Of a DNA stretch of 64,000 nt, positions 11,540-21,878 are shown piece after piece. The translations under genes were made by a program, and so were the position numbers. Positions within the stretch are counted from its first letter, which is position 1. The number at the start of each line of letters is the position of its first letter. Location: contig NZ_CP113088.1 in NCBI RefSeq assembly GCF_026625145.1, forward strand, positions 310,001 to 374,000, in the 5' to 3' direction. This DNA comes from Lacinutrix neustonica (lineage in GTDB: Bacteria > Bacteroidota > Bacteroidia > Flavobacteriales > Flavobacteriaceae). The notes beneath the pieces were generated by a model. The model saw only the letters and a program-made list of their open reading frames with translations. It was not told the DNA's origin and did no database searches.

Positions 11540-11828
11540 ACATAATAAAAACACTTATAATCTGAGCGTATTTTATCTAATCAAACCACGCCAGTTAACC
11601 AAACAGTATAGAAGTTAAACTCAAGACTCGGTAACGTTTGAATGCAAGAAAGACAGCTCAATGTAATCACTTTGCATCTCCAAAATTCAAAAAAAAAGGG
11701 GAAATGTCCCGTGAAAAAAAGGGGAAATACCCGTGGTTATCTGATTTTCAATATCCTAAATTTGTTTGTAATGAATTAAATTTTGGGAAAACATGCATAC
11801 ACTATATCAAAAAAAACAAATTAAAGGC
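11540..11828. other. Intergenic region with a short G-rich tandem repeat
   Basis: No convincing gene. Around 11688-11735 a unit of about 24 bases occurs twice in tandem. Its core is a run of seven A, GGGGAAAT and CCCG. It lies upstream of the metzincin-like protease gene and could be a regulatory or structural element. Confidence 0.4.
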
Positions 11829-12758
11829 ATGCAATATATGATATTGCCGCTTTTCTTATTTCTGCTCACCTGTGCCCCAGGATGATGATTTGGTAAAAAT
11901 CAATAACGCTTCTTCCAGTGAAACAGGGATCTTAGTTGATGGCATCAAGGGAGGCGTACAGCAAAATGATAATAGCTTTACAGCTTCCTCTAATTTGAGA
12001 AATATAGGAAGCTTTACAGGAGCGGGTACCAATGGGGAAATCATAGGGTTTAATAGTGAACGTCCTGTGGCCATTACAACTCCAGTAAACTGGACCGCCA
12101 ATCGTGATGAACCCGATTTGAATTTTAACAATATGATACAGATTCCAGTAAAAGTTTGGATAGTAAAAGGCAATTTTGCGACACAACGCGCACTTGCCAT
12201 CAGTCATTGTATTTATACGGCCAATGTTTGGAATACCGAAAGAATGGGCGTGCGGTTTAGTCCTTTTGAAATTGTAGATGCTACAGGCGACCCGGATGCC
12301 CCAACGTATTATAATTATACCTGTGCGCTTCAATCAGGGATTGAAAATGATATAGGTAAGGATGCCAATAAAATTAATATTTATTACGTGGGGACTGTAG
12401 ATGGAGGAAGTTCCGGAGGGCAGGCGTGTTCTATTGGTAGTGATTTTGTAGCTATGGGAGAAAACACACTTTCAGATTTGCTCGTACATGAATTAGGGCA
12501 TGATTTTGGATTGTTTCATACCAATAGTAATGCCAATTTCAATCAGACAGGAATCATGCATTCTGCTAGCAGCACTAGGGAATTTATTACTGAAGGGCAG
12601 CTTTTTCGGGCGCATTTGTTATCTAATTCGGCTATAAATAGCGTCTACAATGCAAGACCAGGAGCCCCTACCGAGGTTGTGGGCATAATGCATCTTCTGC
12701 AACTTGTTTAAGTATTGATAAGCGTATTTGGACAGATGGGGCTTTTCCTGCAAATTAA
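11829..12758 (+). CDS. Metzincin-like zinc metalloprotease lipoprotein
   Basis: About 309 residues after correction. The N terminus is a lipoprotein signal (MQYMILPLFLFLLTC). The zinc site is LLVHELGHDFGLFH, the HExxHxxGxxH motif of metzincins, followed by a plausible Met-turn (NQTGIMH). CCAGG at 11877-11881 (for CCGG) and CCGAGG at 12671 (for CCGGAGG) break the frame. With both restored the C terminus reads on to a stop at 12756 and loses the false ending. Likely a surface-anchored protease. It precedes a second secreted protein on the same strand. Confidence 0.8.
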
Positions 12759-12786
12759 TTTCAGAATCAATTTAATATTAAAAATC

Positions 12787-13320
12787 ATGTATTTATTTAA
12801 AACAAAACATATTATTTGTATCACAGGATTTTTGATTATAGGTCTTTTTTCTCAGGCTCAAATCAATGTGAATGCGAACAAAATATATACAGAATGGCAG
12901 ACTTCAAATTGTGGTATCAATGAAGACAAAGCGCTTATCCAATTGTTATTGGAAAACGTTTCTAATCCGGAACCCCTGTTATTTAATGGTTTTCAGGAAG
13001 GACCTCCTGCTCAATATCTAGAAAGTACAACAGGATCCGAATTGAATCGGATGCGTATGAACCAAAAGCTAATTTCTGAACAAAAAATTGAAACTGGTTT
13101 AAGTAAAGAAGACTTGCAAATTGCATCAGAAATGTCTCTTGATTCCGCTAGGGTTCAAATTAAAAAAAGCATAATAAACGGTTGGAAAACACGTGCACTA
13201 ACAGGCTTAAGTTACCTAAATACTACTAAATCTAAAAAATTACTTAATGCATTGGCTAAAGATGAAGAGAGTCCCTTTAACGGCTTAGCCAATTCACTTT
13301 TAACGCAAAATGAAGACTAA
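12787..13320 (+). CDS. Secreted protein of unknown function
   Basis: 177 residues. I place the start at 12787 because it gives a clean signal peptide (CITGFLIIGLFSQAQ). The mature part is largely helical and polar, without recognised motifs. It lies 28 bases after the protease gene, so a shared transcript and a chaperone, inhibitor or accessory role are possible but unproven. Confidence 0.6.
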   Translation: MYLFKTKHIICITGFLIIGLFSQAQINVNANKIYTEWQTSNCGINEDKALIQLLLENVSNPEPLLFNGFQEGPPAQYLESTTGSELNRMRMNQKLISEQKIETGLSKEDLQIASEMSLDSARVQIKKSIINGWKTRALTGLSYLNTTKSKKLLNALAKDEESPFNGLANSLLTQNED

Positions 13321-13567
13321 TAGGGAAACAGCCCTTTTATAAAGTTTCTCAAGTTAATTATAACATCCATTTTTAAAACATCATCTTTATAAGATGCTGT
13401 GAAACGCTATAAAAACAGAAACGCTTAATTCTTAAAAATAGTTTTCTTTCATGTCGCGGGAAGTAATAACCTTAGTTTCAGCTATAAATTTCATAAAAAG
13501 ATAGATGGACAAAATATGAGCTATTATTATTAACACGGTAAACGTTCTGTTATAATATAAAAACTCA

Positions 13568-14170
13568 TTAATAGGACTTAAAGCAAACTGGAAAAAATAA
13601 AAAAGTCCGAGATATTAGAAGCAAAACGCCATTGCCATAATTATCATTGACATAAACCATTGAAATGGTGATTAGATAAACGGCGAGGCTAGAAGCACAT
13701 AAAAAAGTTAAGAAAAGTAAATGATCTGGAATATAGTTCATTAGCAATTCAAGGATAGCATACAATAGGTAAGCCACTAATAAAAAACCGATAAGCAAGG
13801 ATATAGATAATAATGATTTTAATTTGCGCTTATCTAAATATTTTATGAGTAGGATTGTAGAGCACACTAAATAAGCAGAAGTAAATAGAGTAATCCACAT
13901 AAAATAATCTTCAAAACAGTAAAAGGCTAAACTATCTGAAACGATTACAGTACTCAAGGCAAAAACAAAAAGAAGGTTTGCTTTCTTTTTGGTAAGACTG
14001 ATATATTTTAAAAAGATGATGAAAATAACAACAGGAACCGTGTACAATAAACACTTTTTTTCTAAAAATAAGCTAACCATTACTGAAACAAAAATAGACA
14101 GGTAAAATAAAGTATCTAAAAAAGATTTATTTTTAAAAAAATCAAGAACCACAAGTTCTTTCTTCATCAT
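13568..14170 (-). CDS. Integral membrane protein, unknown (YhhN-like possibility)
   Basis: 200 residues with about seven or eight hydrophobic segments and almost no soluble domain. The size and layout recall the YhhN/TMEM86 lysoplasmalogenase family, but no diagnostic motif is clear to me. It lies between the secreted protein gene and a sterol-desaturase-like gene. Confidence 0.5.
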   Translation of the reverse strand: MMKKELVVLDFFKNKSFLDTLFYLSIFVSVMVSLFLEKKCLLYTVPVVIFIIFLKYISLTKKKANLLFVFALSTVIVSDSLAFYCFEDYFMWITLFTSAYLVCSTILLIKYLDKRKLKSLLSISLLIGFLLVAYLLYAILELLMNYIPDHLLFLTFLCASSLAVYLITISMVYVNDNYGNGVLLLISRTFLFFPVCFKSY

Positions 14171-14392
14171 TCAATAGCGTATAAGTAGTTATTGGTATTA
14201 TCAAATATAATTAAATTAGTTGCAAATACGCCCTTTATTAATATAATAAAAGGATTGTTTTTACTGTGTTGATAAGCAATGAGTAACAACTGGTCTTGTT
14301 AAGGAAAAAGAGAAGCATTACCCCACTTTCACGTTCTGTTTCTATTCTTTTTCCCTAAAACTAAAATGAATCAGACAGGGTTGTTTATAGTT

Positions 14393-15342
14393 TTAGGATA
14401 AGGCCGTCTTTACAAGGCTGCTTTCAGGTGCTTTTACCATTTCTCTCCTTATTTGCTTTATGGTCAGGGTACTGCCATCATGGCTCCAGCCAGGCGGACC
14501 AAAAACATACATAAACTTATGATACCAATTGCTTGACTTCTTGATGTCGTCCCAAATGTTTTTGTATTCGTGGGTTAAAATAACATACAGGTTATACGAA
14601 TCGGAGGTACAGAAACCCCGTATTCTATAGCGATGGAATCGTCTAATTCTTTCCAAGTTCCAAAAAGCCTATCGAAAATATTGAGAATCCCCCCATGGTT
14701 TTTGTCCATATATTCAATATTTCGCGCGTGGTGTACTTGGTGCATGGTGTGGGTATTTATAAATTTTTCTATAAACCCCATTTTTTTTATGTACTGCGTG
14801 TGGAGTTGAAATTGCCATATGGCCTCAATTCCCATACAAACAACTAGCATTTCCGGTGGAAAACCAATGATTACAATCCAAACATAAAAAAAAGGCTTAT
14901 AAAAAATAGTGAACCAACCGTTGCGTACAGCAGTTCCTAAGTTAAAATTGTCTGAAGAATGATGAACAATATGTGCTGCCCATAAAAAGCGGATCATATG
15001 ATTTTGTCGATGGAACCAGTAATAAGAATAATCATCTAAAAGCATACAAATCAACCACAGGTACCAGGCATATCCAAAAGACTCATAGCCCATTATATTT
15101 GTACGAACGCCATCTAACATAGGATTGAATAGTTCATAAGCAAAATTAAAAACCAAGACTACGGCTACTGTTTTCACGAGCGCACCGACTATTACAGACC
15201 CAATACCAAGCGATAGACTTGATAACAAATCTTTCCATTTATAGAGTTGTTTGTTATCAAAAGCTTTGCTGTAGGTAAGCTCTATTGCAATAAAGCCTAA
15301 AAAACAAGGAATTGCATAAACCAACGGGTTTGTAAAATCCAT
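14393..15342 (-). CDS. Fatty acid hydroxylase / sterol desaturase family protein
   Basis: 316 residues after correction. Membrane-bound di-iron enzyme with the histidine clusters of the family: WFHRQNH, AHIVHHSS and HTMHQVHHARN. Several transmembrane segments lie at the N terminus. ATCGGAGG at 14600-14606 lacks one C of CCGG. Restoring it gives SVPPDSYNLYVILTHEYKNIW and joins the C-terminal 80 residues. Substrate not predictable. Confidence 0.85.
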
Positions 15343-15770
15343 TTAATAGTTGTTTTAAAATTGAGTAGTTGTTTTAAATAAGGGTTTATTTAGGAGTAAT
15401 TAGTTTCTAATTCTGTTTTTAGGCAATATACTTTATTTTCTCACCATTCTTACCCTGCCATAAAACCTTTCTGTGAGAGAAAACAATAAAACTTTAAATA
15501 GATCTGTTTTGTTGCGTTGGCAATTTTTTATATCAGTATACATGATCTCTTATAAAAACCAAAAAAGACGGACCTTGGTGTAAGTGGCTTTTTTTTAGTA
15601 TCAAAACAGTCTGTTGCACTTACAGAATAGGAAAATAGAGCATCCATCTTATATAATTACATAAAGGCATGATCAAATTAGTGCTTTTATGTAAACACAT
15701 GAAACCTAAAGTCAACAAAAAATCATGTATCTTTATGATTCAATTTTAAAGCTAAAATTCCATTAAATCT
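15343..15770. other. Intergenic region between divergent genes
   Basis: About 430 bases with no supported gene. It separates the minus-strand desaturase from the plus-strand lipoprotein and should contain both promoters. TATCTTTA near 15728 is a weak -7 match for the plus-strand gene. Confidence 0.45.
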
Positions 15771-16721
15771 ATGAAGTATTTCCCGTTGATGTCCTGCCTG
15801 TTTGTCTTACTATTACTTGGTTGCAATGAGATCAATCCTGAAGGTGAAAAAGAAGTGCGTCAATTTGTAAAAAAATGGAACGAAGCCCATACACAACTCA
15901 AGGCACCATATCTAGGACGCGACTATATGGCTAGGGTAAACTATTATGGCAAAGAGCGCACCAGGCCCCAAGTGCAACGCGATAAGAATTTACTGTTTCA
16001 ACAGTTTCCGGACTATACACAGCGTATTTTAAATGATGACCTTGTTATCACGAAAGAGGCAGGAAGCTATTTAGTAGCCTTCACCAAACGCGTTAACTAT
16101 AACGGAATAGAAGCAGACTATCCCGCTTATCTTTCTGTAATGTTTAGAAATGGTGCGTTCCAAATAATAAGAGAAGGGGTTGCTAAAAATGCTAAAGATC
16201 TTGATGCTCCCATTTTTCCCAGTGCACGTGAAAATATGGCTTTTCAATCTGAGAACAGGCAGCTGTTCGGTGATTTTAACGGCGATGATATATCAGACTA
16301 TGCAACGGTGATCTCTCCGGAAATAAGCACTACTACAAAAACGGAGGCTGGAAGCGACGCCCTGATTTCGTGTAAAGGGGCGTGCAACAGTGTAATTACT
16401 TTTAGTGCGAAGGACTTAGAGTCCATCACAATCCAAGGGGCGTACCAATCACAATTGGAAAATTTAAAAGACCTTAATAACGACGGTGCAGACGAGATTG
16501 GTTTTTGGGATTTTAAACCCAATACCAAGACCCTCTATGTTTTTAATGCAACCAATGGAACTTTACTTACCGAGCCTATTGTAATAAATACTAGCGTTCA
16601 TAAAAACCTCGATCTTATCGATGTTTTTAAAAAAACAGGTCCCAGTAAGATTACCGTAACACGCAGTGAGCAGATTAATGGGAAGTGGGTCTTAAAGAGT
16701 GAGGTAATCACATTAGACTAA
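15771..16721 (+). CDS. Lipoprotein with FG-GAP-like calcium loops
   Basis: 316 residues. The lipobox LLLLGCNE gives an anchored lipoprotein. Residues ~30-140 form an unknown domain. The C-terminal half has two DxNxDDxxD-type loops (LFGDFNGDDISDYATV and LKDLNNDGADEIGFW), as in FG-GAP/VCBS repeats, which usually bind calcium. Function unknown; surface-exposed or periplasmic. Confidence 0.65.
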   Translation: MKYFPLMSCLFVLLLLGCNEINPEGEKEVRQFVKKWNEAHTQLKAPYLGRDYMARVNYYGKERTRPQVQRDKNLLFQQFPDYTQRILNDDLVITKEAGSYLVAFTKRVNYNGIEADYPAYLSVMFRNGAFQIIREGVAKNAKDLDAPIFPSARENMAFQSENRQLFGDFNGDDISDYATVISPEISTTTKTEAGSDALISCKGACNSVITFSAKDLESITIQGAYQSQLENLKDLNNDGADEIGFWDFKPNTKTLYVFNATNGTLLTEPIVINTSVHKNLDLIDVFKKTGPSKITVTRSEQINGKWVLKSEVITLD

Positions 16722-16743
16722 ATCCCCTTTTGCACATAAATAG

Positions 16744-16751
16744 TATCTTTG
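16744..16751 (+). promoter_or_regulatory. Candidate -7 promoter box (TATCTTTG)
   Basis: TATCTTTG matches TAnnTTTG exactly and lies about 90 bases before the ATG at 16840, the only gene downstream on this strand. Confidence 0.45.
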
Positions 16752-16839
16752 TAAATACAAGTGATAAACGCGGCGATGCAATGACGCATTCTGTTTCGTT
16801 TTAGATTCAAACCGTACAATACAGCTCACTTATACGTTT

Positions 16840-17845
16840 ATGAACACCAAACACACCCGATACTCCATCTTGGACCTTGCTTTAGTTTCTAAAGACCATA
16901 CGCTTAAAGAAACCTATAACAATGCGCTTGCATTGGCGCAACGGGCTGAAAGCTTTGGCTACACCGGATATTGGTTGGCAGAACACCACAATGCCGTTAA
17001 CATAGCGAGTAGTGCAACGTCTGTATTAATTGGGTATGTTGCCCAAGGCACAACCACACTTCGCATTGGTTCTCGGAGGAATCATGCTACCCAACCACTC
17101 CCCATTACTTGTGGCGGAACAATTTGGTACCTTAGCCGCTTTATATCCCGATCGCATTGATCTCGGTTTAGGGAGAGCACCAGGAACCGACAGGGAGACC
17201 GCACAAGCCATACGTTCGGATTTTATGCAAGCCGCCCATTCCTTTCCTAAGGAATTAGAAAAAATAGAAACCTACTTTTCTGTCGAAAATGCAGGTGCTA
17301 AAGTGCGTGCCACCGTAGCCGAGGGTGTTAAAGTCCCTATTTATATTTTAGGCTCTAGTACAGATAGTGCGCATTTAGCTGCAAAAAAAGGATTGCCTTA
17401 TGCCTTTGCGAGTCACTTTGCAACCACGCATTTATGGGAAGCACTTGACATTTACCGTAAAGAATTTCAACCCTCAAAACACTTAGAGAAACCTTATGTA
17501 ATCACTGGAGTAAATATTATAATAGCAGATACCGATGAAGAAGCCGAACGCCTATCCACTTCTTTAATTCGTATGATTGTTGGAATATTTACAGGTAAAC
17601 GGGATTATGTACAACCTCCAACAGCTATGACAGATGAGTTTAGGGACTTGATGCAACACCCACAAGTACATCAAATGCTAAAATATTCTTTTATTGGTAG
17701 TAAAGCCACAGTTAAGGCCCAAGTAAAAGCGTTTATAGCGAAAACTAATGCCGATGAACTTATCGCGGTCACCAATATTTACGAGGTAAACGACAGAATA
17801 CGTTCTTACGAATTATTCTCGGAAATCATGACAGAGTTAAATTAA
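16840..17845 (+). CDS. Luciferase-like (LLM class) flavin-dependent oxidoreductase
   Basis: 334 residues after correction. Bacterial-luciferase-type TIM barrel of the YhbW subgroup: RAESFGYTGYWLAEHHN, then RIGSGGIMLPNHSPL and AEQFGTLAALYPDRIDLGLGRAPG. TCTCGGAGG at 17071-17079 carries an extra T. CCGG restores exactly the family's GSGG loop, which is good evidence that a 1-base insertion is the defect. Uses reduced flavin; substrate unknown. Confidence 0.9.
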
Positions 17846-17988
17846 AACGGGTGGGTGTGTTTGTTAAATAATTATTCCATACCTAACAAACGGTAGGCTA
17901 AAGTTTGTTATTCGTCCATTCTATATCTATGGAATAACATCATAGAAATATACATGGTTTAGTGATAAATGCCCCAGCACTTGCAGTT

Positions 17989-19898
17989 TCAATGAGGTTG
18001 TAAGCCAAAAAGTGTACGTAAAGCAATAACATGCTTTTGTAACACTTTTCCCGAAACACCAATTTCATTAAGAAAAGCTTGCAGTCTTTTTATTCCCATG
18101 CGAGTATAGTTTGTAGCTGGAGTTATTTTATTCAAATAGAGATGTGCTGCACAATGGGGGCAATAAGGTTTTGTAGCTCCAATAATAAATATTTTACTAT
18201 TGGCTGTAATTAACTGCCGCTCGGCATGGTGAGTTCTTGAAGCCTTATTTGCCTTTTTAATCCAAGGCACGAGATCTTCCCAAACATTATTTTGCCACCA
18301 TGGTTTTCTTGGCACATACTTTCCTGAGCTAGACACCCAAAGCCGTACTAAACCTATTTCACGACTAACCACGCCGGACGGGTTGGTTACCAATCCGGGC
18401 GCGAGGGACTCTATAGAAGCTCCAACGCCAGCGGTTATAGACCGAAACGCGCGTTCTGCAAGATTTGCTTCCATTAATTGTTTTAGACTTAAAGCTCTAT
18501 CTCTTACAGCTTCACTCGCCCAGGCTTTCATATAGCCTTCCGGGTCTGTCGCCGGATTTGAGGCTTTAGTAGGTGCACCTCCTGGCCTAGACGGGACCGT
18601 TTCCGGAGTATACATTGTTAATCTGCGTCCTCCTAGAGGATATCTTGGGGGCCCTGTATTAGGTGGTATAGGTGATACCAGCTGCGGAGGTGGCTTTCTA
18701 TACAGGGGTAAGCGTCTTCCGCCTGGTGGATAACGTGATGGTGATGGATTTGGAGTTGCTGGTGCTTCAGGAACCTTAAATCGCTCTCTAATAGTTGATG
18801 CTGCTTTTCCAGCAATCTTAGCCGCACCCATTGAAACGATGGTGATTAGAAAATCTATACCCAGTTTTGCTATGGTCTGTGCCAATAATTCTACACCTTG
18901 CCTAAACTCAATTTCATTTTCTGCATTGGCAATAGCAGCAAGAGCCCGCCCTAAATCTATAACATGGGTACCAAAAGTAGCAATAAGTAAAACGATACCT
19001 GCTCCAGTAGCTATCCATGCTAAAGGGCCACCAGATTGTAACAATAAAAAGGCGGCAAAAATGGCTGAAAAAAGTGCGATATTGGCTGGCTGTAATAATT
19101 TATTGAGTTCTTCCTTAATATCATTAGTGAGAATATCACTATTTTTTAATTCACTAAAGGCTAATAAAACTTTATCTAACCCATCCATATGCGCATAAGC
19201 ATCTTTACTAGTGCGATGCGCTAATTCGTGCTGTGCGATCATGCGCTGTAACCTATCATATTCCTGTTGATATTGCGCTCTATCGCTTAAATCTCCTAAA
19301 GGAATAAAAACAACACCATGCTCTCGCGCAATGGTTTCCGATTTCGTTGACTCCCATAATGCTGTCTTTCAGTTTCATTTTCTGTCCATGCTTGATTATG
19401 TGCAGGCCGGCTTAATCGTCTTCTTTCCGCATTGTAATGACCTTGATTTAATAAGTCTCCTTGGGGACCTTCAGCGTGGTTGTTTTGTATAGCGAGTGCG
19501 TCAAGTTCTTGCTCTCTTCTTGTTAATATGGCCTGTAAAGAGTGCTTTACCTGTGGGTCGTGTTTTTCTAAATCCTTAGACGCTTCAAGAATTTGACGCA
19601 AATCATCTTCGGTAAGCTCACCAATTATGTCCGGAGGGCCTAGTTTTCTCCCATTGTGTGGTATGGTGTTATCTTGGGCAACAACATGTCTACCCACGGA
19701 CAATCGTTCTTTTAACTGTGTTTTACGTAAGGTTTTAAGTCTATTATTTAGTTTTTGCCAATAGGCCTCATGTTCTAACTTATCTTGATTAGATGCGAAT
19801 TCGTTATAAAAAAGGAGTTCCTTAATGCTTTTGATTTCTGCCACTAAGTCCACTTCATTCAACGCTTCAATTTCTGAATCTGTTTTAAAATTTCCCAT
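17989..19898 (-). CDS. Polymorphic-toxin-like protein with C-terminal deaminase domain
   Basis: 636 residues after correction. The N-terminal ~200 residues are charged and helical. An AQHELAH (HExxH) motif lies near residue 220, two hydrophobic segments near 265-310, and then a proline-rich linker carrying two YPxGGRRL repeats. The C terminus has HHAERQL and KPYCPHC, the HAE and CxxC zinc signature of deaminase-fold toxins. One C is missing at 19338-19342 (CCGAT for CCGGAT on the plus strand). Probably a secreted nucleic-acid or nucleotide deaminase effector. No immunity gene is obvious beside it. It starts 12 bases after the capsid-like gene. Confidence 0.7.
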
Positions 19899-19909
19899 GC
19901 TCTTTTTAT

Positions 19910-20685
19910 TTAGGGTAGCGTAAAGGGATCTTGGGTAGGCACTTGAAGGAGGCGAGCCACACTTTGTGGTTCCGGAACCAGTAATGAATAGATGCCATAT
20001 ACAGCAATGCCTGAAGAGGCTGAACTCACTTCGCCCTGAGCATCCATAGTAGCCATAGTATTAACTTCATCGGTATGAAGTCCAAAATGATCCCCTCCAA
20101 TATGAAGGATGCGAATACCACTAGGACCAAATAACTTCAAGGCCCATGCTTCCGTAAGGCTTGCACTGGCTCCACCTGGTTCTCGTACTCTGCCAGTAAG
20201 GACTGGTAAACCGTGAAAGTGTAATTGAATTTTTTGAGTGAGCTCACAAAAGAAAAACTCGGATTAAGCCCTTTATCTTCGATTTCCTTAATGAGTCGCC
20301 AGCGTGCTCTGCTAGACATCACAAAGAGATCGGCGCCAGTACCCAACCCATCATCTCCAGGGCAGACTCTAGCTTCAAGTTCTGATAAGCCGCCAATCAT
20401 ACCTCTACCCGTATCATATTGTACCTCTTGAGCGCTTGTTGTAGAAAGATAGAATGGCAGACCCGAAAACTCAGCGTCATCATCACTAGATGGATTGGAG
20501 TGAAATATGGCTTCGCTTAATGCTCTAAGCACGCCCACCTTTGCCAATCCTACCTGTACATCAAGCACATTATCTGTGTTATTACCGCTCATCAATTCAT
20601 CACAGCGCACAACAGCGCCAATTTTTTTAAATCGCGTGCCTACAGATTCTAATTCTTGTCCAAAGGCTATGGTGGCTTTGCACAT
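19910..20685 (-). CDS. Possible HK97-like phage capsid protein, 5'-truncated
   Basis: 258 residues after one correction at 20152 (CCGTAA for CCGGTAA on the plus strand). The pattern recalls HK97-fold major capsid proteins: a helical stretch ending LRALSEAIFHSN, then EFSGLPFYL, then ADLFVMSSRARWRLIKEI, and a C-terminal AVYGIYSLLVPEPQSVARL. The assignment rests on pattern only. The first ~20 residues run into the truncated M1 peptidase on the other strand, so the natural N terminus is probably lost. It could be a capsid remnant or an encapsulin-type shell. Confidence 0.4.
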
Positions 20686-21558
20686 CCAGGCGTGATTAGT
20701 ATGGTAGAAGATAAGTTGTACTTATCTGATGTTAGAGACACAGAGGCCTTTAATTTAGTTGCAAAAAGAACCATTCATGAAGTAGCACATCAATGGTGGG
20801 GGCATATACTAACACCAAAAATTGTAGAAGGAGGATCACTGTTCACCGAAGGTTTTGCTAAATATACAGAAGCTGTTGTGATGGAAAAAATTTACGGTAA
20901 ACGAGCCGTTTATCAATTGAGTCAAACGGCTAATAGGCGTTATTTTTCGGGTAGAGCTTCTGCCTCTTTAGCGGAGCCACCTTTGTATCTAGTAGATGAA
21001 GAAGGCTACTTAGCTTATGGGAAGAACTATACAGTAATGCTTGCTTTGCGAGATTTGATTGGTGAAGATAAAGTAAATCAAGTATTAAAAACCTTGGTAA
21101 CAAACCACCGTGATGACGCGCATTTGAGTGTGCATTCTTTAGAGTTTTTAAACGCCATTTATAACATTTCACCACAAGAGCATCATAAACTAATTGACGA
21201 TTGGTTTAAAAAAGTAATAACCTATGATTTAAGTATTGAGGATAGTGTTTATAAAGCTTTAGAAAATGGGACTTTCGAAGTAACAGTTAAACTGAAAGCG
21301 AAACGTTTTGAAAGTTTATATAGTGGAGAAATAAAGCAGATTTCCATTAATGAACCAATTACTATAGGTCTTTTCTTAAAGCATCCTAACGCGATAACAA
21401 AAGCGGATACCATTTTGTATCTAAAACCACATCAAATTAATAAAGAGACTATGACATTTAAAATAATTGTGGATAAACTACCCAAATACATTTCCATAGA
21501 TCCCTTTGGAACGCGTTCTGATGAGAATTTTGTTGATAACCTATTAAATCCGGAATAA
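20656..21558 (+). pseudogene. M1 family metallopeptidase, C-terminal fragment
   Basis: The segment from about 20672 reads GGFAHPGVISMVEDKLYL and then the catalytic HEVAHQWWGH, with the third zinc ligand in TEGFAKY. The family's N-terminal 350 or more residues are absent: upstream DNA codes for the capsid-like protein on the opposite strand. The 300 remaining residues include the catalytic core and C-terminal part. Probably a rearrangement product and inactive. Confidence 0.75.
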
Positions 21559-21878
21559 ATGCATACAATAAGGTAAGTTACTGGAATACGATCAATCAAA
21601 GTAGAGATGAGGTTGAAGGGAAGCATAACGTGTGGAATGCTATTAAAAACTAGTATTTTAAGGCATTCTATTTCAAAATTATTGCGGCTTATAAAACCTG
21701 CTTATTTTTCTTAATACAAGTATAACCCCTTATGAAAAGGGGTGAATTCCCCCTTGTTTAACCTAGTTATAACTCATAATTTTAATGTGTATTTATTTAG
21801 TAAACACGCCATAACGCTGTCACTTCAGTATGCCTTTGGCGACTTCAAATAGTGCAGCTTATCTTAAAACACGTTATT
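21559..21878. other. Intergenic region with one dispersed repeat
   Basis: Positions ~21600-21645 match the end of a repeat seen elsewhere in the window (GGGAAGCATAACGTGTGGAATG). The remainder is AT-rich and includes a hairpin near 21725 (CCCCTTATGAAAAGGGG). No gene seen. Confidence 0.45.

Noticed and set aside
11638..11841. Small plus-strand open frame before the protease
   Set aside because: Its sequence follows the A/G tandem repeat and overlaps the promoter region of the protease lipoprotein; no protein-like pattern.
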